From positions 62,001 through 126,000 of the forward strand of contig NZ_JAMQKB010000003.1 of the NCBI RefSeq assembly GCF_028416575.1: a stretch of 64,000 bases of DNA, in the 5' to 3' direction. Shown here piece by piece: positions 21,107 through 29,562 of the stretch (its first letter is position 1; every line of letters begins with the position of its first letter). Made by a program: the position numbers and the translations under genes. The DNA is from Terrihalobacillus insolitus. GTDB lineage: Bacteria; Bacillota; Bacilli; Bacillales; Amphibacillaceae. A model generated the notes under the pieces. That model was not told where the DNA came from. It searched no databases and saw only the letters and a list, made by a program, of their open reading frames with translations.

Positions 21107-22099
21107 CTAGTCTTCTAAAATTAGAAAATATTCTTTTTCTAATGCCACGATTTCTTCCATGTAGACCTTCACTTTTTGTGAATCTAGTTGTGATCGTACT
21201 ATAGGTGTCGTTTCCATATGTAAATACATACTACCTAACTGGTTTAATGCTTGAGCAACGATCGGAAGGTGCTCATCTTCTGGAGTAAAGGGATACAGAA
21301 CATACAAATAGCGGTTAAGTAGCTGCTGCATCAAGTCAAAAAGTGTTGGGTTTTTTTGTTCTACATTGCTTAATAAAAAGAATAGTTGTTTAACGGTATT
21401 ATGGTTCGATAGATCCGTTAGTTGGATTGGTTTGACAATCTTTTGTCGATTTAGTTTCTCTATCTTTATATTCTCACTGACTTCTTTTTCAACAAACCAT
21501 TGAAGAATTGCTGTTTTCACCACTGGATGAACGTCCTTCTCTATTAATAGAACTTTTAGTTTTTCTACTGGTGGCAACACTTCTAATTTTCTACATTTCG
21601 TTACTAAACGCCATTGTTCTTTTGGTTTATTTGCTTCAATTGCATCTAGTAGCTCTTGGATATAAACCGTTGTTTTTTCCGCTTGTTGTTCGTGTTTCAA
21701 ATTATTCGTTATTTCATAAAGCTGCCAAAATTGTCCTCTCACTGGCTCAGGGATTTGTTCATTCTTAAACGTTTCCTCTAATTTATCTGATAGTTCTTCG
21801 TATTGGCTCGTTTGAAACAACAAAGTGAAATAAATATGTAGATACTCAAAATAGTGTTGATCTTTATGTAATAGAAGTTCCTGACACAAATTTTCTGCTT
21901 CACTGTAATTACCCAATTCCATCAAACAAATAATTTTTCCAGTTAAAATTTCGGATGTTTTCACATCATAGGAAAGCAGTAGATCTAGCTTCCTTAATGC
22001 ATCTTCATACCTTTTTTCCTTGAGAGCCAGTAAACTTTCCTCTTTGAGCGATTTTTTTAATCCTGGGAAGATGACGATATTATTATTGTTCTGTTGCAT
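21107..22099 (-). CDS. ysoA: TPR-type protein, YsoA-like
   Basis: Tetratricopeptide-type helical protein of 330 residues starting at ATG 22099, after GGAAGGG; an in-frame GTG lies two codons upstream. Helical pairs such as EESLLALKEKRYEDALRKLD (about 18-37) and GNYSEAENLCQELL (about 65-78) are typical TPR units. No enzymatic motif is seen. The position next to tig matches B. subtilis ysoA. Role unknown. Confidence 0.85.
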   Translation of the reverse strand: MQQNNNNIVIFPGLKKSLKEESLLALKEKRYEDALRKLDLLLSYDVKTSEILTGKIICLMELGNYSEAENLCQELLLHKDQHYFEYLHIYFTLLFQTSQYEELSDKLEETFKNEQIPEPVRGQFWQLYEITNNLKHEQQAEKTTVYIQELLDAIEANKPKEQWRLVTKCRKLEVLPPVEKLKVLLIEKDVHPVVKTAILQWFVEKEVSENIKIEKLNRQKIVKPIQLTDLSNHNTVKQLFFLLSNVEQKNPTLFDLMQQLLNRYLYVLYPFTPEDEHLPIVAQALNQLGSMYLHMETTPIVRSQLDSQKVKVYMEEIVALEKEYFLILED

Positions 22100-22183
22100 A
22101 GGCACCCTTCCTGACTAATATAGAAGAACCTTATTCTATTTATATTCTATTCATTGTATCAAAAAACAGGAAAAAGAAACATT

Positions 22184-22219
22184 AAAAAACGCCAAATCTA
22201 TTGAGGATTTGACGTTTTT
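22184..22219 (-). terminator. Terminator after the tRNA pair
   Basis: AAACGTCAAATCC...GATTTGGCGTTTTTT hairpin with T-run on the minus strand, directly downstream of tRNA-Arg. Confidence 0.8.
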
Positions 22220-22225
22220 GTTTAG

Positions 22226-22299
22226 CGTCCCAGGCAGGATTCGAACCTGCGACCCACAGCTTAGAAGGCTGTTGCTCTATCCTGCTGAGCTACTGGGAC
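22226..22299 (-). tRNA. tRNA-Arg (TCT)
   Basis: The minus strand gives acceptor GTCCCAG pairing with CTGGGAC, D-arm GCTC..GAGC, anticodon loop CTTCTAA (anticodon TCT) and T-arm GCAGG-TTCGAAT-CCTGC. CCA is not encoded. Confidence 0.95.
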
Positions 22300-22343
22300 A
22301 TAAAGTACATTATGTAATTCAAACATTACATTGTTTTTTTGTA

Positions 22344-22417
22344 TGGAGCGGGTGAAGGGAATCGAACCCTCGACATCAGCTTGGAAGGCTGAGGTTTTAC
22401 CACTAAACTACACCCGC
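22344..22417 (-). tRNA. tRNA-Gly (TCC)
   Basis: The minus strand gives acceptor GCGGGTG pairing with CACCCGC, anticodon loop CTTCCAA (anticodon TCC) and T-arm GAGGG-TTCGATT-CCCTT. CCA is encoded. It lies 44 bp upstream of tRNA-Arg in transcription order. Confidence 0.95.
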
Positions 22418-22539
22418 ATTAGATTAGCAAACACTAGCGTACGTTCTTTATAAGTCCCTGTTCCTGTATCCTCTAGCTTATTCAGGGGTGTCTATGCTTC
22501 GGAACAACTCGTAGATCATTCGGTGGAAGCATTGCTCGT

Positions 22540-22572
22540 CACTAAACTACACCCGCACAAGATTAGTAAATT
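22540..22572 (-). pseudogene. 5' fragment of tRNA-Gly plus flank
   Basis: CACTAAACTACACCCGCA (22540-22557) repeats the first 17 bases of the intact tRNA-Gly gene plus its flank at 22401-22418, and the similarity continues into AGATTAG(T/C)AAA. The rest of the tRNA is missing. The copies are about 139 bp apart. Confidence 0.7.
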
Positions 22573-22654
22573 CTATTCTTCAAACAGACAAGTTTTATTA
22601 TAATTACTTTAATCACACTTGTCAATACCGTCCATGCAAAAAAATTGTTCATCT

Positions 22655-22695
22655 AAAGAATCACCCGTTTAATATAACACAATGAACGGGTGACT
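22655..22695 (-). terminator. Terminator after the metallophosphoesterase gene
   Basis: TCACCCGTT...AACGGGTGA hairpin followed by TTCTTT on the minus strand. Confidence 0.75.
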
Positions 22696-22705
22696 TTAAA
22701 AATAA

Positions 22706-23224
22706 TTATTCGAATGTTGTTTGAAATGATAACTCTTCTACAGATTCACCGTTGGTCGTAAAGTAATCAACTGTAAATGTATGAGAATCACTCCAAGAGG
22801 CGATTGCATATGTTTTTTCTTTTCGTCCTCTAGGTAACCGAACACTTCCCGGGTTAATGAAAATACAATCTTTGATACGTTCAGTTCCTGCTGCATGTGT
22901 ATGACCATAACATACAATGGCCGCACCCAATTGTTCAGCACGATCATACAGCGACATCAAGGTTGTTTTTACATTATGTAGATGTCCATGCGTCACTAAA
23001 AATCGACGGTCGTTCATGTTAAAAACGATTTCATTCTTAAAGGCAGGGTCAAAATCACAGTTACCAGCTACAACATGAAAGCCATAAAGCGCATCACTAT
23101 CATTATCTAACTCTGAATCTCCACAATGAATCATTCCATCTACCTCGTTCACATGTCGCTCACGAATTCGATTTATGTCATCTGTAAGACCATGACTATC
23201 ACTCATTATTAAAACCTTTGACAC
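22706..23224 (-). CDS. ysnB: YfcE/MJ0936-type metallophosphoesterase
   Basis: Small calcineurin-like phosphodiesterase of 172 residues with GTG start after AAGGAGG. Metal ligands are visible in SDSHG (8-12), HCGDSE (about 35-40), AGNCD (about 53-57), THGH (about 79-82) and GHTHAAG (about 103-109). The family acts on phosphodiesters; the substrate is unknown. It follows rph and rdgB, as in B. subtilis, but a 155-bp repeat copy now lies between it and rdgB. Confidence 0.92.
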   Translation of the reverse strand: MSKVLIMSDSHGLTDDINRIRERHVNEVDGMIHCGDSELDNDSDALYGFHVVAGNCDFDPAFKNEIVFNMNDRRFLVTHGHLHNVKTTLMSLYDRAEQLGAAIVCYGHTHAAGTERIKDCIFINPGSVRLPRGRKEKTYAIASWSDSHTFTVDYFTTNGESVEELSFQTTFE

Positions 23225-23262
23225 TGTTTGTCCTCCTTTAGGTTTTTTAAAACATCCTTTTT

Positions 23263-23422
23263 AGAGGTTATTCAAAAAGTCACCAAATGATAAGCTGCGC
23301 ATCTCTTCGTTGGCTTGTTTTTCCGGTGCTCATGTAGGTTATGTCTACACTGCGCTCCTCAAAACTACGCCGCCTCGACCTGCTTGCTTCTAATTCGGCG
23401 ACTTTTTGAACATGTACTTTTA
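23263..23422. repeat. GTTCAAAAAGTC repeat, 155-bp form, between rdgB and ysnB
   Basis: AGAGGTTATTCAAAAAGTCA at the left and GGCGACTTTTTGAACATGTACTTTTA at the right form terminal inverted repeats. The right end overlaps the rdgB TAA (23420-23422). The interior shares AAATGATAAGCTGCGCAT and the GCCGCCTCGACCTGCTTGC block with the copies near 49.3, 59.9 and 62.5 kb. TTTTAG occurs at both borders. Confidence 0.8.
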
Positions 23423-24013
23423 GGTTCGTCTTAACCAGTCTTCCAGCTGGGACAATGCATTTCTTCTATGACTAATCGCATTTTTTTCATCTGCGCTAAG
23501 TTGTGCCATTGTTCTATTATATTCATTTGGGATAAAGATAGGGTCATACCCAAAACCGTGCTTTCCTGTAGGGTGTAATCCTATTTTCCCTTCACATGTC
23601 CCTCTCTTGGTAAACGTTGATTTACCTGGTTGTGCGACAGCGATTACACAAACAAACCTTGCCATTCGATTTTCGTCAGGAACACCAGTTAATTCAGTTA
23701 ACACCTTATCTAAATTAGCTCTATCATTCTTACTTGTTCCCGCATATCGAGCAGAATAAACTCCAGGCCGACCCTCTAGTGCACGGATTTCTAATCCAGA
23801 ATCATCTGCAATAACTGGTATATTTAATACAGCAGAAATTGTTTCTGCTTTTAGGGCGGCATTTTGTTCAAAAGTTGTTCCTGTTTCTTCAACATCAGGG
23901 ATATCTTCCTCCATATCAAGAAGTGATATTACATCCACACCATATTTAAGGAACAGTTGTTTAAACTCTTTTACTTTCCCTTCATTTTTTGTGGCAATCA
24001 TGATTTTTTTCAT
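23420..24013 (-). CDS. rdgB: dITP/XTP pyrophosphatase, RdgB/HAM1 family
   Basis: Hydrolyses non-canonical purine nucleoside triphosphates to prevent their incorporation. It has 197 residues. Motifs: [12 protein letters not shown] (6-17), ADDSGLEI (about 68-75), GVYSARYAG (about 82-90) and FGYDPIF (about 150). The ATG overlaps the rph stop by four bases, indicating coupling. The stop codon lies inside a repeat terminus. Confidence 0.96.
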   Translation of the reverse strand: MKKIMIATKNEGKVKEFKQLFLKYGVDVISLLDMEEDIPDVEETGTTFEQNAALKAETISAVLNIPVIADDSGLEIRALEGRPGVYSARYAGTSKNDRANLDKVLTELTGVPDENRMARFVCVIAVAQPGKSTFTKRGTCEGKIGLHPTGKHGFGYDPIFIPNEYNRTMAQLSADEKNAISHRRNALSQLEDWLRRT

Positions 24014-24801
24014 AATGTTTCACCACGGTTATTGTTGTTATATTTTTGAATATTCTTGTCAATTAATGGTGCCCATTTTCCAATTACATCTTTTTGGAGA
24101 TCTATTATTTCTTTTATTCCTTCATTAGCGAGATCAAGCATTTTTTGGAGTTGGGGGAATGAAAAGGTAGCCTCTTCGCCTGTTCCTTGAATTTCAACAA
24201 ACTCACCATTTCCAGTCATCACAATATTCATATCAACACGAGCCTTAGAATCTTCTTCATATGCTAGGTCTAAAATTTCTGTTCCATCAGGAAGAACCCC
24301 AACAGACGTTGCAGCAAGATAATCCTTAATCGGCATCTCTTTTAGATTTTTAGTGTCCATTAATTTTCCAAAAGCCAATGTCATTGCAACAAATGCACCT
24401 GTAATGGAAGCAGTTCTTGTACCTCCATCAGCTTGGATCACATCACAATCGATCCATACAGTACGTTCACCAAATTTATCAAGATCCACAACTGCCCGAA
24501 GTGCCCTACCAATCAATCGTTGAATTTCCATTGTTCTCCCAGATACTTTACCTTTAGAAGACTCTCTAATATTTCGTTGGTCTGTTGCCCGCGGTAGCAT
24601 TGCATATTCAGCAGTTATCCAGCCTTTACCCGATCCACGCATAAAAGGGGGGACACGATCTTCTATACTTGCATTACAAATCACTTTGGTTCCTCCTACC
24701 GTTATGAGGACTGACCCCTCTGGATGCATGATATACCCAGTTTCCATATGTATAGACCTTAATTGATTCGTTTTTCGTTCATCTTTTCTCATTTCTTTCA
24801 A
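24010..24801 (-). CDS. rph: Ribonuclease PH
   Basis: Phosphorolytic 3'-5' exoribonuclease that trims tRNA 3' ends. Family alignment places the N-terminus near [12 protein letters not shown]. Either TTG at 24801 (four bases after AAAGGAGG) or ATG at 24792 is the start; I chose TTG. This gives 263 residues. Visible are [20 protein letters not shown] (about 75-83), the phosphate-binding arginine region [11 protein letters not shown], and [14 protein letters not shown] (about 128-141). Confidence 0.94.
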   Translation of the reverse strand: MKEMRKDERKTNQLRSIHMETGYIMHPEGSVLITVGGTKVICNASIEDRVPPFMRGSGKGWITAEYAMLPRATDQRNIRESSKGKVSGRTMEIQRLIGRALRAVVDLDKFGERTVWIDCDVIQADGGTRTASITGAFVAMTLAFGKLMDTKNLKEMPIKDYLAATSVGVLPDGTEILDLAYEEDSKARVDMNIVMTGNGEFVEIQGTGEEATFSFPQLQKMLDLANEGIKEIIDLQKDVIGKWAPLIDKNIQKYNNNNRGETL

Positions 24802-24969
24802 ATGTCCTCCTTTAATTGCGTGTTGAACAGATTCTTCATTTCCCAATTATCGTAACACATTTTCAACCATAGTTAGAAACTATCCATTTATTATATGGTC
24901 ATTAGTCAAATTTTCATACCCAGTATCAATACCTTATTTCGATTTCTAAATCAAAATTATCTGTAACAG

Positions 24970-25012
24970 TAAAAAAACCTGGCTATGCAGCCAAGTTTTT
25001 TTACTACTTTTT
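24970..25012 (-). terminator. Terminator after gerM
   Basis: AAAAAACTTGGCTGCATAGCCAGGTTTTTTT on the minus strand forms a hairpin with a T-run. Confidence 0.85.
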
Positions 25013-25038
25013 TTGTTAAATTCTACCTACTTAAACCT

Positions 25039-26157
25039 TTACATCTCACCTGTTGGTACAAATGTATCTCTAGTCACTGGCTCAGAATATGCTTCTCCAT
25101 TTTCATTATAAACTTGATCTATGTTTTCAACCTTTACATCTACTGCTTCTACTCCTGGCTGATCTGTAAGAGTTAAGACCAATGTTTTCATTACTTTGTC
25201 AGAAATCGAAGCCTTATCCACATTATTTAACACAGCCTCATTAAACGTTAATGCTACTACACCATCCTTATATGTTGGCTCTTGTGATAATGATGTACCT
25301 GAATTAAACACATTTAGCAAATTCAACTCAAATGAAGGCCCATCAACAAGTGCTTGTACAATCGATTGATACATATCTCCTTCTGCCTTCACGTGTTGAG
25401 TGATTGGAACGTTGTAGAATGTATCATTTTGTTGTGCTGGATAGTAAAGCGTAACTGCTTCACTATCCATTAGATCAACCGTATCTTTTTCATAAATATT
25501 TATCCCATTTGCTCTAGAATATCCTTTCCCAATTGGTGTACCATTAACAGGCATTTCGGTTTGGTCATATCCGTTTATTCGAAGTTGTATTTTTTCTACA
25601 TTTTCAAACTGGGTAAGTGTATATGTCATAGACTCTAGAATTTTGCGTTCATTTTCTGGTTGGTACTCCTTGAATTCTTTAGAAACGTCTACAATCAAAG
25701 AACCATCCTCTTTTAAATTTAAGCCAAGTATCTGTGTTCCTGCCGGTAATACGGCTGAGAAGCCATTTGGCAACAATTCTGTTACTGGCCCATCTTTAAT
25801 TAAATATTCCAATACTTGAGAAGCAACTGCCTTTGATTCATCCTTAGGTAACGCTATCGTTTGAGGTACAACCATACCGTTTGAATCTAATAAGTAAAGT
25901 TGTCTTTCAACTGTTTCATTCGTTCCATTTTCTTCGCCATTCTGTTTATCTGCTGACGATTCAGACGATTCATCACCAGCTCCAGCACCCTCACTCACAT
26001 CTTCCACATCTTCTACATAATTAGCCTCTTTTGTTGCATCCGCATCTTTAGGAGGATCCATCTCAGTTAAAGATTGCTCTCCTTTGAATACACAGCCTGT
26101 TAAAACAATTAACAAGCCTATTATTAAAAAACTGCCCAATAATGCCCGTTTCTTCAT
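25039..26157 (-). CDS. gerM: Germination/sporulation lipoprotein GerM
   Basis: Sporulation protein of the SpoIIIA-SpoIIQ channel environment in B. subtilis. It has 372 residues. A lipoprotein signal (residues 1-22) ends in the lipobox LTGC. An acidic, low-complexity linker (about 30-80) leads to two GerMN domains (about 110-215 and 250-350), each with the pattern V..LLKDGP / QALVDGP. GGAGGGAATAG precedes the ATG. Transcription is probably sigma-E dependent, by analogy only. Confidence 0.94.
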   Translation of the reverse strand: MKKRALLGSFLIIGLLIVLTGCVFKGEQSLTEMDPPKDADATKEANYVEDVEDVSEGAGAGDESSESSADKQNGEENGTNETVERQLYLLDSNGMVVPQTIALPKDESKAVASQVLEYLIKDGPVTELLPNGFSAVLPAGTQILGLNLKEDGSLIVDVSKEFKEYQPENERKILESMTYTLTQFENVEKIQLRINGYDQTEMPVNGTPIGKGYSRANGINIYEKDTVDLMDSEAVTLYYPAQQNDTFYNVPITQHVKAEGDMYQSIVQALVDGPSFELNLLNVFNSGTSLSQEPTYKDGVVALTFNEAVLNNVDKASISDKVMKTLVLTLTDQPGVEAVDVKVENIDQVYNENGEAYSEPVTRDTFVPTGEM

Positions 26158-26247
26158 GCTATTCCCTCCTACGATGGTTTGTACTATTATATATACGAGC
26201 TTATAAAAAATTTAGACCATCGAATCCATTTTTTTAAGGAAATATTA

Positions 26248-26402
26248 TAAGTGCGTTCAAAAAATTTACAAAGCGAACTCGTTTCAGCAAGCTGAAACAT
26301 CGGGGAATCAGATGGAGTCTCGACTCCATCTGATTGGAAATTCCCACCTACGCTTCGCTTAGAGGTGGGGGTCTAAAACCCTAAAACCATTTAAAGATTA
26401 AA
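26248..26402 (+). repeat. IS200/IS605-like right-end fragment joined to a repeat terminus (copy B)
   Basis: Inverted copy of 17722-17876, starting with AAGTGCGTTCAAAAAATTT and then GTTTCAGCAAGCTGAAAC, GATGGAGTCTCGACTCCATC, the CCCACCT..AGGTGGG hairpin and CTAAAACCCTAAAACCATTTAA. Copies A and B diverge right after CCATTTAAAGAT. The part before the first hairpin can be read as ...SELVSAS-stop, which would fit a TnpB C-terminus. No transposase gene is nearby. It fills most of the gerM-racE gap (26158-26427). Confidence 0.55.
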
Positions 26403-26427
26403 AATTCCCATCGGTACGATAAACAAG

Positions 26428-26460
26428 AAAGAGCACGCCACTTTGGGAGGCGTGCTCTTT
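26428..26460 (-). terminator. Terminator overlapping the racE stop
   Basis: AAGAGCACGCC...GGCGTGCTCTTT hairpin; its 5' arm includes the end of the racE coding region. Confidence 0.85.
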
Positions 26461-27277
26461 AACGTCTTGCTGTTTGTTGCCCAATTGAAACTGTGTGGAT
26501 CATTGCATTAGGCTGATTTAACCATGTTTGAGCTATTTCTTTGAAAACATGTAAATGACCTGTTGTAAAAAATTCGTGCTTAGCTTTCCGATCTCCATGA
26601 TATAGTTTTTTATGATAACCTAAAATTGTACTAACTTCACGAGCCGTTTCTTCTCCCGATGAAATAATAGATATATGATCTCCCATTACTTTTTGTATAG
26701 TATCACGAAGTAGTGGATAATGCGTACACCCAAGAATTAGAGTATCTATATGATTATGCTTTTTCATTGGCTCAAGTGTTTCCGATACTACCTGTAAAGC
26801 CTTTTCACCAAGAAGGATTCCCTGCTCAACCATTGGCACGAAGCTAGGACAAGCCAAATCGTTAACACGAATAGTAGAATTAATGCCTTTCAATGCATTC
26901 GGATATGCCCTACTAGAAATGGTACCCTCTGTCCCAATTACACCGATACAATTATTGACACTCACCTTAATAGCCGCTCTAGCGCCTGGTTGGATGACGC
27001 CGATTACGGGAATGTCTAAGTTCTGCTGTAACTGTTGAAGCGTAAAAGCTGTTGCTGTATTACATGCAACAACGAGCATTTTAATATTTTTTTCAATTAA
27101 AAAGTCTACCATTTCCCAAGTAAACTGAATAACCTCTTCTTTTGATCTCGGACCATATGGGCATCTTAATGTATCTCCAATGTAAATTAATCGTTCCTTT
27201 GGTAATTGCCGCATAAGCTCGCTGGCGACCGTTAGCCCACCAACTCCAGAATCTATAACACCAATCGGTTGATCCAC
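26459..27277 (-). CDS. racE: Glutamate racemase
   Basis: Makes D-glutamate for peptidoglycan. It has 272 residues with GTG start after GAGGGGATTATA. The two catalytic cysteines are in [10 protein letters not shown] (about 73) and [10 protein letters not shown] (about 185). [11 protein letters not shown] (8-18) and GDTLRCPYG complete the site. The MarR-type gene ysmB lies 21 bp upstream and gerM downstream, as in B. subtilis. Confidence 0.96.
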   Translation of the reverse strand: MDQPIGVIDSGVGGLTVASELMRQLPKERLIYIGDTLRCPYGPRSKEEVIQFTWEMVDFLIEKNIKMLVVACNTATAFTLQQLQQNLDIPVIGVIQPGARAAIKVSVNNCIGVIGTEGTISSRAYPNALKGINSTIRVNDLACPSFVPMVEQGILLGEKALQVVSETLEPMKKHNHIDTLILGCTHYPLLRDTIQKVMGDHISIISSGEETAREVSTILGYHKKLYHGDRKAKHEFFTTGHLHVFKEIAQTWLNQPNAMIHTVSIGQQTARR

Positions 27278-27298
27278 TATAATCCCCTCTTCATGTTG

Positions 27299-27736
27299 TT
27301 ATTTATTATCTACGTTTTGCATTTGTTCGTGAAGCAGACTTAAAATTTGATTTAATGTATCAACTTGATCCGCCGATACATTTTTCAATACGTCACCAAG
27401 GTAGACCTGTCTCTTATGGATCACCTCATGTATAATGTCTTTCCCTTTATCGAGAAGGTGGATTCTTACTACACGCTTGTCTTTTGCATCTCGAATTCGT
27501 TCCACTATATTATTTTTTTCCATTCGATCAACCAAATCGGTAGTCGTACTAAAAGCCAAATGTATTTTGTTTGAGAGTTCTCCAATGGTCAAGTCACCTT
27601 CGTCTAGTAACCACTGAAGGGCGACAAATTGAGGCGCTGTTATTGGATAGTGATGTAGTATTTCTCTACCTTTTTGCTTAATAATTCCAGCAATAAGCCT
27701 TAATTTCTTTTCAATGTCAGCAATGGTAGATGGCAT
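27299..27736 (-). CDS. ysmB: MarR-family transcriptional regulator YsmB
   Basis: A 145-residue winged-helix regulator. The recognition region is LTIGELSNKIHLAFSTTTDLVDRMEKN (in pieces, about 54-80), followed by the wing with RDAKDKRVVRIHL (about 85-97), the typical MarR DxR motif. It precedes racE, probably in one transcript. Target genes are unknown. The family often senses small phenolic or oxidative ligands, but no such residue is diagnostic here. Confidence 0.92.
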   Translation of the reverse strand: MPSTIADIEKKLRLIAGIIKQKGREILHHYPITAPQFVALQWLLDEGDLTIGELSNKIHLAFSTTTDLVDRMEKNNIVERIRDAKDKRVVRIHLLDKGKDIIHEVIHKRQVYLGDVLKNVSADQVDTLNQILSLLHEQMQNVDNK

Positions 27737-27847
27737 GTTGAATTATCCCTCCAAAATTCATATAACCTTATTTTCAAGGTTTTTATACGAAAATTCAACT
27801 ATTAATTTTAATAGGATGGATCGTGAAGCCTACATTACTTATAAACA

Positions 27848-27880
27848 CGCACGTAATACGCACTGTTACATATTATAACA
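27848..27880 (+). promoter_or_regulatory. Candidate sigma-K promoter for gerE
   Basis: CAC at 27850-27852, 16 bases, then CATATTATA at 27869-27877 fits the AC / CATAnnnTA pattern of sigma-K promoters and lies about 65 bp before gerE. Expected from B. subtilis, where sigma-K transcribes gerE. Confidence 0.4.
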
Positions 27881-27940
27881 TTGACTAAATAAATACCCTT
27901 CAGTAATTGCAGCTCTAAGACAGCAAGGAGGGGTTAGCTT

Positions 27941-28165
27941 TTGAAGGATAATGACTACAAGCCGAAGCAATTATTAACGAAACGTGAAAAGGAAGTATTT
28001 GAACTCTTAGTACAGGACAAAACAACGAAAGAAATCGCCCAGGAATTGTTTATATCAGAAAAAACGGTGCGAAACCACATATCAAATGCTATGCAAAAAC
28101 TTGGAGTTAAGGGGCGCTCGCAGGCTGTAGTAGAGCTCCTTCGTATGGGGGAACTAAAGCTCTAA
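27941..28165 (+). CDS. gerE: Late sporulation regulator GerE
   Basis: Mother-cell DNA-binding protein that modulates sigma-K genes for coat proteins. It has 74 residues (B. subtilis 74) and is essentially one LuxR-type helix-turn-helix: LTKREKEVFELL, TTKEIAQELFISEKTVRNHIS in two parts, KLGVKGRSQAVVELL. The start is TTG after AAGGAGGGG. It lies divergent from ysmB and convergent with ysmA, as in B. subtilis. Confidence 0.98.
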   Translation: MKDNDYKPKQLLTKREKEVFELLVQDKTTKEIAQELFISEKTVRNHISNAMQKLGVKGRSQAVVELLRMGELKL

Positions 28166-28169
28166 AAAA

Positions 28170-28202
28170 AAAACCGACTTTCCTAGGAGAGTCGGTTTTT
28201 AC
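28170..28202. terminator. Terminator between gerE and ysmA
   Basis: AAAAACCGACTTTCC-TA-GGAGAGTCGGTTTTT is symmetrical and can terminate both convergent transcripts. Confidence 0.9.
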
Positions 28203-28266
28203 CGTAGCAAAGAGCTCAGAAAAGTAAGGATAATCTGTTATCTTCTGTACAGCCTGGCTAATCAAG

Positions 28267-28710
28267 CTATCCGAACAAGGTCTTTTTTACCTCATCGCTA
28301 AATGGGGTAGGCTTTCCAGTCTTCTGATTAATTTGAACTAAGCGACCCCTGCCAGTTAAACATACTTCATCGTCTTGATTTATTGCCATGTAATGCATGT
28401 CTAACGATGTATTTCCGATTTGATTTACTTTAACATAAAGCTTAATTTGATCATTAAAAAACATTTGTTTGTGATAATCACACTGAAGGTCAGCGGCAAT
28501 TGGAATGGTATCATTTTCTTTTGAAAGATCACCGAACAAACCAATTTTTTTCAAATACTCAATTCTTGCTTCTTCAAAATAAATGAATGGTGACACGTTA
28601 TTAACGTGGCCAAACATATCTGTTTCAGAAAATCTGATATTAATAGGTATGTAGAATTCAAACGCATTGCGCCACTGTTCAAAGTCATTAATATAACTTA
28701 TTGATTTCAT
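28267..28710 (-). CDS. ysmA: Hotdog-fold acyl-CoA thioesterase YsmA
   Basis: 4HBT-type thioesterase of 147 residues. FSETDMFGHVNNVSPFIYFEEAR in two pieces (about 26-49) is the catalytic loop with aspartate and HVNN. It hydrolyses acyl-CoA; the exact chain is unknown. AAGGGGG precedes the ATG. It stands between sdhB and gerE in the conserved order. Confidence 0.92.
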   Translation of the reverse strand: MKSISYINDFEQWRNAFEFYIPINIRFSETDMFGHVNNVSPFIYFEEARIEYLKKIGLFGDLSKENDTIPIAADLQCDYHKQMFFNDQIKLYVKVNQIGNTSLDMHYMAINQDDEVCLTGRGRLVQINQKTGKPTPFSDEVKKTLFG

Positions 28711-28747
28711 ATAAGAATCCCCCTTATTGTGAACATTAGTTAAATCG

Positions 28748-28784
28748 AAGAAACCCTTACCAATATTGGTAAGGGTTTCTCTTC
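28748..28784 (-). terminator. Terminator after sdhB
   Basis: AGAAACCCTTACC-AATATT-GGTAAGGGTTTCTTC hairpin. Confidence 0.85.
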
Positions 28785-28798
28785 ACATAATCGAATTA

Positions 28799-29560
28799 TT
28801 AGAGACGGTCACTACCAAAGAAGGCTTTAAAAGATTGAATATTTGTTTCACGGTTCATGGATGCGATCGAAGTGGTAATCGGAATTCCTTTTGGGCAAAC
28901 CTGAACACAGTTTTGTGAATTTCCACAGCCTTCGATTCCACCTTCACCCATTATTGTTTCCGTACGTTCACCTTTATTCATCTCTCCTGTAGGGTGAGCG
29001 TTTTTGAGTCGAACCTGTGGAAAAATAAATGGACCCATGAAATCGGATTTGTCATTTACATTTGGACAAGCCTCAAGACACACTCCACATGTCATGCACT
29101 TAGATAGTTCATATGCCCATTGACGCTTTTTTTCGGCCATTCTTGGTCCTGGACCAAGATCGTGGGTTCCATCAATTGGGATCCAAGATTTTGTCTTTTT
29201 AAGTGCTTCGAACATTTGGCTTCTGTCAACAGCTAAATCCCGTACTATTGGAAAAGTTTTCATAGGTGCTAAGCGAATTGGTTGTTCTAACTTATCAACC
29301 AATGTGGAACATGCTTGACGCGCCTCACCATTTATTACCATCGAACAGGCACCACATACCTCTTCTAAACATCCCATTTCCCAGAATACAGGTGTCGTAT
29401 TCTGGTTGTCTTTATTTACTGGATTTTTGCGAATCTCCATTAAAGCTGAAATAACGTTCATATTCTTTCGGTAAGGCACATTAAATGTTTCATCGTATGG
29501 AGCAGAATCTGGGGTATCCTGCCTTTGAATGATTAGCGTAAGTGTTGATTGCTCAGCCAT
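28799..29560 (-). CDS. sdhB: Succinate dehydrogenase iron-sulfur subunit
   Basis: Electron transfer subunit of complex II / succinate:menaquinone oxidoreductase at the cytoplasmic membrane face. It has 253 residues. The 2Fe-2S cluster ligands are in CLEEVCGACSMV...ARQAC (about 54-81). The 4Fe-4S and 3Fe-4S ligands are in CMTCGVCLEACPN (about 155-167) and GCGNSQNCVQVCPKGI (about 210-225). It begins 2 bp after sdhA. Confidence 0.97.
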   Translation of the reverse strand: MAEQSTLTLIIQRQDTPDSAPYDETFNVPYRKNMNVISALMEIRKNPVNKDNQNTTPVFWEMGCLEEVCGACSMVINGEARQACSTLVDKLEQPIRLAPMKTFPIVRDLAVDRSQMFEALKKTKSWIPIDGTHDLGPGPRMAEKKRQWAYELSKCMTCGVCLEACPNVNDKSDFMGPFIFPQVRLKNAHPTGEMNKGERTETIMGEGGIEGCGNSQNCVQVCPKGIPITTSIASMNRETNIQSFKAFFGSDRL

Positions 29561-29562
29561 TC

